64,000 nt of DNA from Euryodendron excelsum. Its lineage: Eukaryota; Streptophyta; Magnoliopsida; Ericales; Pentaphylacaceae. This document shows, piece after piece, positions 33,814-46,801 of the stretch (its first letter is position 1; each line of letters begins with the position of its first letter). Location: the NCBI GenBank assembly GCA_033060915.1, contig CM065394.1, positions 26,672,001-26,736,000 on the forward strand, given 5' to 3'. Below the pieces are notes generated by a model, which saw only the letters and a program-made list of their open reading frames with translations, was not told the origin of the DNA and did not search any database. Both the position numbers and the translations under genes were made by a program.

Positions 33814-36800
33814 TCAACAATAATCCGAATGGGACTCGTAGAAATCACTCGGGCAAGGTGACATTACCTCTTGCTCTAAAAACTGCAGCACCAGCTGCAT
33901 TGATGGCCGGTCATCCGGGTTTGCATCGGTGCACCTTGCGGCTATTTCCACTATTGCTTCTACGGTTTCCACTTCTGCATCGGTGCACCTCTTGTCCACT
34001 ACATCCTCCAATCTGTTCTCTCGCAGCAGAGTGTTCATCTGATGCATTATCATTTAAAGCACGCACATCACAAAGAATTCTTGTGCAACGAGATCATCAT
34101 GCAATAGAAATTGGAGGTACAGAGAAATACAGCGCATATAAAGGGAAATTTAGAGACCATACCCAACCAACAACATTTAGGCCTCGTTTTACAAAAGAAG
34201 GATCGGTGGGCCTCTTTCCAGTTACAAGCTCTAACAAGAGAACTCCAAAGCTATACACATCTGACTTCTCGGTGGCTCTTCCGCTTTGTAGATACTCTGG
34301 TTCCATGTTGCAAATAGTAATAATATTTAGTAAGTTTTGCCTTTGATATTGTGAAACAAGCAGAGCAAGTAATCCATATACCAGAAAAACAAATAACCAA
34401 TTGAAATGGCCTGAGTACATAACCTTCGAGAAAGGTTCTGTAATGGTCAATTATAAATTACAGCAGAGAACGTATGCAGTCTGAATGACTTCGTTATTGT
34501 CACAACTTAAACAAATGCAACAGGCCATCTTGGGGGAATTTCACAAACTGAAACTTATACTATGAAGCCACCAATACCCAAGCATCACAATCATTTGAAC
34601 AAGTGTATCTGGGACCAGCATCATTAATTGTAATGGTCTGAAAATCAGAGTCGTCACAAAGGCCACCTTTTTGGAGCAAATTGGCAATCCTTTATATGTA
34701 GCAAAGTAAAATCACCTAGGCCAAGCATTGCTACAAGCAATTTTTAGCCTGCATCAATATTGTACCAGTGCCGTAATGCAATAGTGCACTTAATTGCCAA
34801 TTTACTCCAATGGTTTGATGAAATATATCCTTCGCTTGACCTGGACTGAAATTTAAATGAAGAAAAACTTTTGCAAGTCATAATCTCATTAATGACTTTC
34901 TAGTCTGTAAGCATGTTTTTCTAAAAAAAAATTGTTTCGATCTATCCAAAGTGATGGTGAACTGATTTCTTGATCACCTAAAAGCCATCAAATCATGTAT
35001 TTTGTTCTTAAGAGATTCAATGGTATCCAAAACCAAAGAGGTCCTATGGTTAGATCATCGCATTTTGCAATTAAAAAAACATAGTCTTGCATGGCCTGGA
35101 TTTTTTTGTTTTTGTAACCAAGAAAAATAGGGCCCAAAATATGGAAGAAAGAGCGTATATGACTCTACCACCCAGTCCATTGTGCTCCCCTTAATCCCTC
35201 TTTCATGGCTACATATCTTTCACAAAGCACACGGCAGACTAAATCATACTGAGGACCAAAATCTCTGAGGCAAAAATGGTTTTTAACCAAAATCTTTATT
35301 CAGGACAAGTTATATTAAGACAGTAATATAATGCATCAACACACCTGGTGCCAAATAGCCAAAAGTTCCAGCGACCACAGTAGTGACATGAGCATCCTCA
35401 TCTACCAAAAGCTTGGCAAGGCCAAAGTCTGAAACATGAGGTTCTAGGTTTTCATCAAGGAGTATGTTGCTGGACTTTATATCACGATGAACTATCCTTG
35501 GACAGCAGTCATGGTGCAAGTATGCCAAACCCCGGGCAGAACCAAGTGCTATCCTTAAACGAGCATTCCAGTTCAAGGATCCCTTTTCCTCTACATGTTT
35601 CAAGGAAAAAAGTGATATTAAAATGGCAAGATCAGCATTATGCTGCAAAACACAACCAATAATTTTGTGCCAGAAGCATAGAATGTATTAGATTTAGAGG
35701 ACAATATAGTCTTCAGACAGATATAGTGAATTACATTGGAGCAGTCAGTTGGGTGAGTTGGGACCAAAATTTTATGATCGAGTATCAGATAGAACCTCGA
35801 TGCCTAGAATGCAACTTAAGTTGTTGGAATCCTCTCAAGTTAAAAAATCAATAAAATATAAAAAAATAAAAAGCTGATGCGAAGAAATTTCAATCCTTGA
35901 AGAAAACTTAAATGACACCACAATTTTTGGAATACGAAGAGAGCATGAAGTCTACGACAGGTTTGAAACCAAAGAAAAAACCTGGTGTTTAGATTGGTGG
36001 AACTATCAAATTTCATAAAATGCATTGAGATCATTTTAAGTCACTCGAACTCCTTAGCTCTTTTCTGTGACTTTAATACTATGCACATTGTGACATGAAT
36101 ACAGGATGTATTTTTAATATAGGTTTAAAGAAAAAAATAGGGGTGTTTAGTGCTTAGAAGCTTTAGAGAGAGTATCCACTTCACAAAGTGCATTTGGTTA
36201 TTTCTTAGTCACCAGTTAGTTCACCACTTCCTGCAATTTAAGATTACCTAAACTAGAAAAGATGGATAAGTTGACCTTATCAAGACAATTTGGAGAGGGA
36301 AAAAACAAATTTCAAGTCATGAAAAATTCTTTGTAGACGATATATGCCTTGATCAAGAAGAGAAAAGAACTTGTTACTCCAAGAAATAAAACATACCATG
36401 CAAGAAATCATCTACGCTGCCCATGGCCAAATAATCATATATAAGAAGCTTTGCAGAAGGGAGCCTGCAGTACCCTCTCAAATTGACAAGATTTATGTGC
36501 TTGATGCTACCTAAAATCTCTAGCTCCCTCTCAAAAACTTGATCTGATCCTTCACGACTTCGATCAATACGTTTCACAGCAAATGTACCACAATCATTCA
36601 TGACCATCCGGTACACAGTACCAAATCCTCCAGATCCCACAACATCCTCCTCATCAAGAGATTCAAGCTTTTCTATGATCTCACTTGACGGATAAGGAAG
36701 ATCACCATGGAAAGTGATGAGTTTGGTGCCTATCAATATAACAAAAGTTTAGAAGGATGCACAAAAATGAAAAGAAAGAGAACATAAAATTTGAAGAAAC

Positions 36801-39800
36801 ATTTGGCTTACTAGTTTCTTGTTGAACTTGCTTTTTAACTTCTGTGTATTTCTTAGCAGCCCTTTCCTTCTTTGACAACAACCAAATCCAGAGGAAAATA
36901 AGGAGCACAATTAGTGCAAGACCCATTAGGCACATTACACCGATCAATATTCCTTTGATATAGTGAGATGATCGCTTCGTAGGTCCTGTGAAAATCACAC
37001 AAATGGAAACCTGGCATTATTAGTTTGAAACATGCACAACATGGATAAAGTGCCAAAATAATTTTATGTACAACTTGCCTGCAGCTTCATCACTTTCAGC
37101 ATGAGGTAGCACTGCAGGGAATCCTAGTGATGTTCGACACGGCTTGTGCACCTGTCGGCCGCAAAGGTCTAAATTTCCTATAAACCTAGGAATAAGCAAG
37201 CAGCATTCAAAATAAGCTAAAAGCTATAAACTGTGGAAAATGGAAACAAGGTAAAAAAATAAAAGGTAATGATGCATAACGGAAGTCTCCAAATTTCAAA
37301 GTATACTCAACGGATTTTTATCGCGTATAGTTCAAAAACATTTTATTAATTATCCCAATTTCAGCAATAATTTTAAAAAAAAAATTTAGCAACAAGGTGA
37401 CAAGCATTACCCAACCACCAAATAACTCTATTAACACTCACATACATCTCTATTTTATTTGCTAATCTATCATTGCCCTTAAAATTGTGTGGGGGGGGGG
37501 GGGGGGGGGGGGGGGATGGCGGGGATGGATGGGGGGGGGTTTCACTTTCACATTCGAGAATGAGAGTATTACTATTACTTTGCATAAGGTTTTTTTTATT
37601 TTTTTTGAGGATAATTTTGACAAAAGTTATTCTTGTATCTCTTTTTAAGCTGCCTAATATATTCTTTTTTTAGAACTAGTTAAAAGTTTATATTGCTGTG
37701 GTTTCTCGATCAGCCTATCACTTTCAATGATAAGGGTCTACCTTCAATAGAGTTGTATGTGTGGTAATCCAAACAGGAATATTCATGTAGTAAGCATACA
37801 CAAAACTGCAAGTAAGAGGCCATTTTTTATACAATTAGTATGCTCCAAGAGCTACTTCATGGATATGTATTGCCCTGCCTCTAGATATCATACAGAACAA
37901 ACACATCGTTCTCCATGTAATATCAAGTACCAGTTACTCGAACGAAACAGAGAAGCATTTTCATGTTGACTGCTGCCTTTGTTTTTTGGGTTATACTTAA
38001 TTTGATGATTAAGCAACAAGTTACCATACATTCAGAAACAATTTTGAACCAGTTAGTCAACAAAGATATGCTTAGATAGGTCATGCTACCAATTTTAACC
38101 AGTCAAAGAACTATAACAATTACAATGATGCATATGTTGGGTGTAAAGATTGAACCCTATGAATCTGAAAACTGAGAAATCTATATTGATGGCCCTTCTT
38201 CCACTAAAATAATCATTTATAAAATCATCACTTGTTTCTAGTAAAAACAAAGGAAATGTTTCTCTTTGACTTGCTTTGAATTGAATGCAAAGAATGTAGA
38301 TAACCTAATTAAAACCAACTTCCCAATAAGTTCAAAGGCTATTCTGACTGCAACACCTAGTACAAAGTAAAAGTGCAGGCATGAACTGAATACATAGTCC
38401 TTCAAACCAAAACAACTAATTTTGTAGGGTCATAATTGTAAAAGTAACTCAAGATTAACCAAGAATTGTTCAGTGGACTCAGCATTCTGGAGCTCCTAGA
38501 GTAAGTTAGCATATTGGGAACTTGGATTCAAGTTCTTAAAGGAGCTTGAACAATTTTTTCACCAACAAGTACTCAACCCTCCAAGCTACCAAATATGAAT
38601 CAGCTCTATAAAGTCTAATTTCCGATCATTGCATTTTTAGACCTTAAAGTTTAATATAATGTAAATTTGTAACAAGAGGAGGTTATTCACTCAGATGAGC
38701 ACTTTCACAGTTGGAATGGGCAGGTGTTAATGCAGGTATCACAAACTTAAATAGGAGATGGTGGAGTGTGCAATATGAGAAAAAAATTTATTACAAATCC
38801 AACAATGTCCCGTCCCCTAGAAAAGTAAAAAAAAATAAATGAAAAATAAAAAAATGAGTATAGTAAATTAGGGACAAAATGTAAAGACTTAGGTAGCATA
38901 GAAGGTGGCTCAAATTTTGTTTCCATCTATAAGGAAGATATTCACAAGATAGAATGCTATTAATGATGCTAAGCTCAAGAAAATTGGCAACAACCACAAG
39001 TTTCAATTTTTTAGAATCCTTCCTAGAAATTCTCAACTAGTAGATCAGGACAGCAATTCAAGGCCTCTATCATATCTGACATATATGTTAAGTTGTTGGG
39101 CACAAAAGAGACTTAAAATTGTTCAATTGTGAAAGCGTTTATCAAATGTACCATAGTTAATGGTGGTGATGCGAGGTCCAAAAATTTAAAATCTACAAAG
39201 CATGTCTTTGTTTCAATTTTCAGGACGCTTCCTAGAAATTCTCAACTAGCAAAGCAGGGCAGCAATTCAAGGCTTCTGTCATATTTGACATACATGTTAA
39301 GTCGTTGGGCACAAAAGAGACTTAAAATTGTTCAATTGTGAAAGCGTTTATCAAATGGACCCCAGCCAATGGTGCTGATACGAGGTACAAAAATTAGAAA
39401 TCTACAAAACACATCTTTGTTTTCTATAAGTAGCAGCCCAAATTGCAAGTACACCAAAGAGAGAATTAACACCATATAGGCATAGTTGAATTGATGACAA
39501 GGGAACTTACGACTTGTTTTCAAAAGTGCTAAGTACTCCAACATCTGGGATTTCACCAGAAAAGAAGTTTGTAGATAAATTCCTGAAATAAATTACATTA
39601 CATCATTGTATTAAAAGCACAATGAGTTACTTTACCTATTGGCATAAAATGAAAAAAAGCCAAAGTGCAACAAGAAGCAAACTTACAGAGAGCGAAGGCG
39701 TGTTAGACGGCCAAGAGATGAAGGTATGGCACCCTTAAGTGAATTGCTTGATAAATCCCTGCATTGAATTTCCATTAAAATAAGAACTCCCAAGGTTCAT

Positions 39801-40727
39801 GATATCATTTGCTGTTAACAATTGGAGATTTTTTTTGCCTAAAGGAATATCTTACAGTATGGTGAGTAAAGAAAGATTCCCAATATCTGATGGTATGCCT
39901 CCTTGGAGATAATTAGCCCTCAAGTATCTATACACAGTAATGAAATGCATATGACTTATTTGTATCTACATATACAAGTAATACAAAAGGGGCAAACATG
40001 GAATATATTCAATCAATCAGGGGAGAGACAAATTCATTTTCACTTACAGGGCTCTGAGTTCGGTACAATTGGTGATTTCATTAGGAATAACACCATGTAA
40101 GCTGTTCTGATGAAGTGCCCTGTGATTGGGAAAAAACAAAATGGCACAATCACACCAGAACTTGTTTTAGGTTACTTCTAAAAATGGGGACAACAAAGAA
40201 GGGGTACTTCACTTACAGTCTCTGCAATCCACTGAGTTTGCCAATGCTTGGAGAAATAATCCCTCCAAGTTGCATGAAAGGTAAGTTTCTTCAGAACCCA
40301 AATCAAGACATAGAGTTAAGCTCAGAAATAAGGAGCCAAAAAATAGAGAGAGGGAAAAACAAAAAAAAAAAAGGAGTGAATAAATAAGAAAAGGGTTGTG
40401 ACATTCTTACATAGACTGAACTCGTTGGTCATGGGGATTGCAAATAACACCACTCCACTTGCATGGAGATTCATCAGAATCTTTCCAGTTACTGAGAAAG
40501 TTCTTAGTATCATTCAATGTGCTTTTGAATTCCAACAACGCAATGCCTAAAAACAACACGAACACAAAGATTGATGCATAACAACAAAAAAGCAGAAAAT
40601 TCAAAACTCAAAAAGTGGGATGAAATGAAATGGGAAATCTGATACCATCTTGAGTGAGAGCTAGAGAGAGAGAGCTCAGAAACGTTGCTGCCAAAACTGC
40701 TGAGAAGACCCAAACCAACATACTCAT
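33814..40727 (-). CDS. LRR receptor-like serine/threonine kinase, At5g62710/FEI-like, 13 exons
   Basis: Exons on the minus strand: 40727-40646, 40546-40411, 40288-40217, 40119-40048, 39927-39856, 39758-39687, 39582-39511, 37185-37079, 36985-36812, 36729-36397, 35590-35345, 34296-34163 and 34038-33814. Together they give 1797 nt, 598 residues plus TGA, with every junction in frame. Residues 1 to about 26 form a signal peptide. An LRR N-cap ([17 protein letters not shown]) precedes five LRRs, one per 72-nt exon. The transmembrane helix [20 protein letters not shown] is near 240-264. The kinase (about 310-590) has the glycine loop [10 protein letters not shown]339, HRDIKSSN (RD type, Asp near 434), DFG near 452, and [11 protein letters not shown]. 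The tail ends SHSDYC, as I recall for At5g62710. It should sit in the plasma membrane and signal inward; the ligand is unknown. Intron 8 (37078-36986) uses a GC donor. Confidence 0.95.
37491..37539. repeat. 25-base G run and further G runs in intron 7 of the kinase gene
   Basis: 25 consecutive G (37491-37515) are followed by ATGGC, GGGG and a 9-G run ending at 37539. On the sense strand of the gene it is a C run, deep in the 2.3-kb intron. The run length may be unreliable in sequencing. Confidence 0.85.
39001..39425. repeat. 210-bp tandem duplication in intron 7 of the kinase gene
   Basis: TTTCAATTTT at 39001 and at 39211 start two copies that share AATTCTCAACTAG and GTTGGGCACAAAAGAGACTT (GTCGTTGGG in copy 2). 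Both also share GTGAAAGCGTTTATCAAATG. The copies run to about 39425. Confidence 0.85.
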
Positions 40728-40909
40728 TTCCCTTCTTTGATCCAAATGGGCTCTCTCTGGTTAGGTTTCACTGAGAAAACTTTACTCTCCAGTCACTGAA
40801 CACTGCACACAGCAAGAGAGAGAGTGTTGCAAAAATTGTATTGCAAGTTTGTAATTGTGATGATATAATGGTGGGGTTCATTTTGGAATTTCTAATAATT
40901 AGTTAAAGC

Positions 40910-40913
<4 letters not shown>

Positions 40914-40948
<35 letters not shown>
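40914..40948. repeat. (GA)n tract upstream of the kinase gene
   Basis: About 17 GA units lie roughly 190 bp before the ATG, CT-rich on the coding strand. Such tracts are common in plant promoters and leaders. A weak TATA-like ATTATATCA lies on the same strand near 40862-40870. Confidence 0.8.
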
Positions 40949-40951
<3 letters not shown>

Positions 40952-43151
40952 CTTTTTATGAGCTGAGTTTTAGCAAAGGACCCTTTGAAAATATAGAAAG
41001 TTGTGCAGAAAGAAACAGCCGTTGTCCAGTGAAATTCAAAATACGGAGTTGTTGCGACACTCTCTCCCACTAATAAAAGAATTGACACTCGCTGACATTG
41101 AGATGACACATACAACCATTTTGGAGTCTTTGGATGAAGTAGCTAGATGTCGACTTCTGAATAGAGAGTATAAGTTTTGTTTACGCTGAGAAAGTACCAA
41201 GTTTTTGGGCTATCTTGCTCGAAAAAGACGAAGCTCCACTGCCCAAGTCTGTTGCACCAAAGAGATTTCAAAGTTGCGGACGGGCTAACATACAACGAGG
41301 TGTGTGTACTCTCACACCTGACATGGCAATCAATCAAGATAACAAAGGTATATATTATTTGCTTTAAATATAAGATAAGATAACAAAGGTATATAAGATA
41401 ACATGGCAATCAATTATGTTTTAAATATAAGATAAGATAACAAAGGTATATATTATTTGTTCATGATATTGTTTTAACAGATAAAACAAATTTAGGGTAA
41501 ATATTAAATTAGAAGTTTTGAGAGATTCTAAAATCAGGAGAGTTTAAAATAAAGTAAGCCTAAATTTGCATATAATGCAATTTTAGTAAAAGTCAAAATA
41601 TGAACAAGAAAATAATTAATATTAAAGGTTGAGAGAGTAGGGTATCCTATTGGTCGGGCGGCTCTACCACCATGCTCTCCATCCTGGTCAAGCTTGATTC
41701 TTCCTTTTTCAAGGCTTTAACCTCCAATGTCAACAAACAAAAAAAAAAAGTGTAAAATGTTACCAACAGAATACCAAAAATGAACAATTTCGACACCTAG
41801 AGCCAATAAAATTTATGATGATTGACTCAATAGAATTAATGTAAGATGGACAAAGTTGATGAGAACTTCAGGTGTCTTGTGTAAATGATGCATACCCGTG
41901 ATATTAGAAAAAAAATTTCACAAGATGGATATAAAACCGACCATTTTCTTATAATATAAGCAGTTGTGCAATCAAGAAATATGTTTACAAAACGTGTATA
42001 ATTAAGGCAAGAATGTTGAGGAAGATGTGAAACAAGATTAAGCAAGATATATTATTAAGAGCGAACAAATTTGTGATAACGTAGAAGTCACATCTATTAA
42101 AGATAAAAGGAGAAAAAAATCTATTAAGATTATTTAGTAATGCTCAACGAAAACCAATAACTACAATAATTAGAAAGAGTGACATTGTACGATATAAGAA
42201 TAATGTTAGGAGATGAGGAAAACAAAAATATACACCAATTGACAAAATAGACTTGTTAACTTATAGCTTCATTGAATTTATGACTCTTATCAAATGGATA
42301 AGTTGAGCACATAAAGACGTCTCCCTCTTTTTTGTTTTTCCATTAGTTAGGAGAGGATAGGAAAGGTGTGGTTGTTAGAGTTTGAATCTTAAACCTGATG
42401 AGAAGGTTACAAACGTCTCAACTATTAACACTCACTCGTACCTTAACAAAGACCTCTCTCTTAGTTGAGTTGATATTTTTTTGGCCAAGCACCTCTAATA
42501 AAAATGATGCAAAAGAAGCCACAAAGATTCAAGTAGTTCTTGAAAAACTTTAAAAGAAAAAGCAATAGATCTCATACACTAAATTTATTAATAATGATAT
42601 GCACTTATTTATGCTCATTTAGTTCTAAAAATTTATTAAGTTTCTAGTCTTTTTTTTGGCTTAACAAACTCCCATATTTAAATATCTCTTCATTAAATTT
42701 CATTTTAAATTTTGAACTAAAATCAATTAAAACATAATTTGATTCATATTTGTCCAAGCCGAAAATTTTGGAGTCAATATATTAGAAACTAGAAGAGTGA
42801 CATACACTATGTGCATATGTTGCACTACATCCTGATTACTCTCTCTACCACTAACTTAGTAATGGAGTGTTATAAAATCTGAAGAAGTGGTTTAATTATA
42901 TGTTTTACATAATTATCCTTGCACGTACTGAAAATAAACTAAGCAAATTTTCTACAATGAATCATCTTTGTCCTAAAAAAAATAAAATTAACCAAAATAA
43001 ATGTTTCACTAAATGAATTTACTTTATAATAGTATAAATAGATGAGCTTACGAGAGGAGTTGCCATTATGGGGAGGCTTTTAGCCGAAACTTGAAAATAT
43101 AAAATAAATTTCATTAAAATCATTTTACCTAATTGCATCCAAATAATGAAA
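40949..43151. other. intergenic, no gene
   Basis: AT-rich DNA without coding signal. Near 41330-41460 a block with TATAAGATAAGATAACAAAG is duplicated. Confidence 0.55.
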
Positions 43152-43712
43152 GGATAAATTATATTGACCACCCTGAGGTTTAACAAAATTTAAGAGACTA
43201 CCCCTCTCATTTTGAAAATTACACTGGTTTGTTTGAAAATGACCGTAACTGAAATGGTTAAATAACATTTTTACCCTTTTTGTTTAAAGATGATTTTAAG
43301 AAGAAATTCAATTTTTGGTTTTAAAAAACAAAAACAAACTCTAGAACTCTCTCCACCAAAAACAAGATCACTCGCCCTCACCGGCCACCACCTCCCCTGC
43401 CAACCACCCTATCACGCAGATTACCTCTCCGGCTACCACGCAGATTACCTCCTCCCTCCGCGTCCACACCCCTACCACCCTCATCACCCCTTCCCTATTT
43501 GGCCGCCCTCATTCCTCTCTTGCTCAATCTATTTCTTTTCCGTTCGGCAATCCCAACCCGTATGGCTCGCAATCCCACCTTCATCACCATCCCCATCACC
43601 CTTGCAGTAAATACCCACATCCATGGCTCACATCATCCCCACCTCCATTACCTTACCCATCACCCTCGCAGAAAATTCCCACCTCCATCGCCGAAGCTCC
43701 AACTATAAACCC

Positions 43713-43751
<39 letters not shown>

Positions 43752-44839
43752 ACTGCTAGACAAAATCCCAAACCTAAATCAATGAAACCGAACCCTAATT
43801 ACTAAATACAGAGATCAAACCACAAAAAATTATAGAAACAGTATACAAATCAAGAGAAAGGGGTTTTTGATGAACAAAATCGTGCGATGGTCGTGGTGGT
43901 TGGGTTATGCGGTGGCGATGTTGGGTAAGGTAATGGAGGTGGGATGATCGTGCGATGGCGGTGGCCATTGGGTTGTGCGATCGTGGTGCTTGGTGGGTCG
44001 TGCACCATAGCGGTTGTGTGAGGTGTCCTAATGATTGGGGTTTCGGGGATTGGAGTTTCGTTGGTGATCGAATAGAGAGAAAGGTAAGCTGGAGATGGGT
44101 CTGGAATTTTTTGTAGAGAAAAGGCAGTGCCGAATTTCATTTTTTCTTTCAATCGAAATAAAAACGGGGGCTGGAGATAGGTCTGTTTTTTGTGTTCTCT
44201 GCATCGGTTTGGTTTTGGTCTTGTTTGTGTATAATCTTTGGGTTTGTGATGTTCATATGTGTGTATATATAATTTCAAGATTTGCGATGTATATAGAGTG
44301 TATATACAATTTTAAGATTTGTGAACTAGATTTGGGGATTGGGGTTTAGGGAAGGTGGGCAGTGGGGAGGGAGGAGGAGGAGAAGATGGGTGTGATGGGA
44401 AGGTGGGTCTGGCAAGTTACCGGAGGCAGGCAGTCGGGGGGAAGAAGATGAGGTTGGATCTGGGTCTAGTTCCTGGGGAGGGAAGGCTATGATGACATGG
44501 CATTATACGATTGGCTGTGTTTAAAGATTGTTGTTTTGCTTACTTTGTGTATAGGAGAGAAAAATAGATTAATTCTTCTGGGTAACTGATTTGTTATTAT
44601 TAATGATATTATCAAGGGTGTATTAGGCAATTAAAAAAAAGTATTGTTTGACATAGCCAACATCCATCAGTTGATTAACGTTCGCTTAATGGGAAGGAAA
44701 AATCTGTTACAAAATTTAAAAAGCAAGGTGGTGAAGTGTTACAAAGTTTAAAAGTAAGATAGTGAAGTGTAATTGTCCGAAAGAGAGAGGTCAGTCTCTT
44801 GAATTTAGTAAAACCTCAGGTGGTCAGTGTAATTTACTC
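43152..44839. mobile_element. non-autonomous Mutator-like element with long inverted repeats
   Basis: The left end GGATAAATTATATTGACCAC and the right end read on the minus strand, GAGTAAATTACACTGACCAC, begin inverted repeats of at least 80 bp (CTGAGGTTT, AAGAGACT and AATTACACT shared). The arms stay partly alike inwards: CCCACCTCCATTACCTTACC at about 43640 recurs inverted near 43940. The flanks ATAATGAAA (43143-43151) and ACAATAAAA (44840-44848) agree at 7 of 9 bases, fitting a 9-bp target duplication. The interior is GC-rich, Pro/His-coding by chance, and has no transposase. Confidence 0.7.
43717..43749. repeat. (TC)n microsatellite
   Basis: About 16 TC units lie inside the Mutator-like element. 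Confidence 0.9.
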
Positions 44840-44848
44840 ACAATAAAA

Positions 44849-45588
44849 TCCATTAATAAATAAATATATCTCCGATCAATAGCGTAAAGATACACCAGGC
44901 CTTGTCATTGTCTATCTAAGGACCTGCAATGAATATCCTCGCCTTTGGTAGTGGGGGTCCAGTATCTTTTCAGTTTTCTTTTTACCCCACAAGAAGAAAA
45001 AAACTGTCTAATTGATTAGTTATAGTTGGATCTCATAGGTTCACTTTTGATTATGAATCAAAAGTACAGCTAATTCATAATGTAACTTCTTATTTATTTC
45101 TTATTATTTAAGTTAGCTAGATAATTGGGTGATTTGAGTACATAAAAATTAAAAATGAAAAAGGTGTAAAGAGTCATTAGGTATCATTTAGCTAGCCTAC
45201 AACCCATGTGTATTGAATCAGCTACTTTCTCCTGTAGTCAATTTAAAAAATAATAATAACAATAATTATTTATAGGAAGTTCGAACTCTTTAAGTTTTTT
45301 ATTTTTATTTTTATTTTTTTTTATCTTCGATCGACTCCTCTCTTGAATTTATACCGAGTTACCATTCAGACGAATCATATAAACTTTATACATTACAGCT
45401 GGTCAAAGGAGGTAAGTTATTGATAGTAACTGGCCTTATCCAATTTCTGAAGGTACAGAACAATTGCAACTCTTCTTGTTATATGACATCAAATCTTTGC
45501 TGTACGTTTCATATGAATACAATTTTCATCCACATTAAGTGTAGTTCCATACTAACAAAAGTTTAATACTGCTAGAACATTAACGGAG
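44849..45588. other. intergenic, no gene
   Basis: AT-rich DNA without coding signal, directly downstream of the P450 pseudogene stop codon. Confidence 0.5.
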
Positions 45589-46447
45589 TTACTTCACTGC
45601 ATCAACTGGCTTTGGATGTGAAAGAAAACTGATTTCTGCATTGGGATTCACCAGTTCCCACCTGAGATTCCAAGTTATATGAAATACTCCTCTCTCACGT
45701 TTATACTGCATGTATTAAACATAGTTAAATACGAGGGTTGGTTTCTTACTTATATCCTACAACCAAATGGTGAAGAAAAATGGCAAGTTGTAAACGAGCA
45801 AAGCATGTTTTCAGCTCAGATTGTTGATCCCCAGCCAAACACTATATGTGCCAGGCTTTGCTAGTTCATGACGGGGAAGTAGAATACATTAGATTAAGAG
45901 ATAATTTTTGTTGAAGAAAGTACTGTAAGTGTCTCAAATTCCATCTTTCTCGGTTAAAGCACAGTGGATCCTGGAAAGTTTCCGGATCAGTGTAAAGGTA
46001 TCTAACCCACATCATGACTTTCCAATTTTTAGGTATTGTATAACCTGCAAAACAACTCGAATGGGATCATAAACAATGCAAAGCTGTACCTAAAATCGTA
46101 TTTGGCGAATATATAAAGCATGTTTCTTTATGACTATCCATACATCTAATATTTTAGCATTCACTAGCTTTATAACAAGCAGCCCTTTTCCTTTCTTATG
46201 CATCTCAATGGGAAAATGGTGGCTTTAGTCCAATCCAAACCATACAACCAAGAAAATAGGAATGCTCCACTAAATGAGAAATTATACGTAGTGGCTATCA
46301 CACCATGTCATTGTGCTCACATAAAGTAACTGTCACACATCACGTCATCGTACTTATGCATGGTGTGACGATTTATTTATGTAATAGATGTTTAATATTT
46401 TTTTAGAGAGAGAACATTTTTTGAGAAATTATAACTATCATCGTAGC

Positions 46448-46801
46448 CTAAGAAGCACAGATATAGACATGGACGCAAGACACGGCAATTTTCAAAAAGT
46501 GAGGACACGAATAGGATAGGGATATGGCAAAAAAATTTATTTTATACATTTTTGTGTGTATTGTATATAAATATATCATTCACATGTCATCAAAAAGTGT
46601 CCTAAATGTGTCTAATACATGTTTTAGGTGTATCCAATAATTGTTCCTAAGTGTCCATTAAAAAATAAATAAATAAAAATTTAAAACAATTCAATTGACG
46701 TGTCTGATACATATATTGACATATTCAATGAGTATGTGTGTCTGACACGTGTCAATCAAATACGAATACAACATCCTAAATAGAGTATTTATACTTCTTA
46801 G
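46448..46801. mobile_element. hAT-type MITE in P450 pseudogene
   Basis: The ends CTAAGAAGCACAGATA and, inverted, CTAAGAAGTATAAATA form the terminal repeats. The flanks ATCGTAGC (46440-46447) and ATTGTAGC (46802-46809) fit an 8-bp duplication. The paralogous copy near 48650 has a single ATCGTAAC and no insertion, so it shows the empty site. Confidence 0.8.

Noticed and set aside
43290..43805. Overlapping Pro/His-rich frames
   Set aside because: They fall inside the inverted arm of the Mutator-like element and read CCACC-type repeats; no conserved domain or start context.
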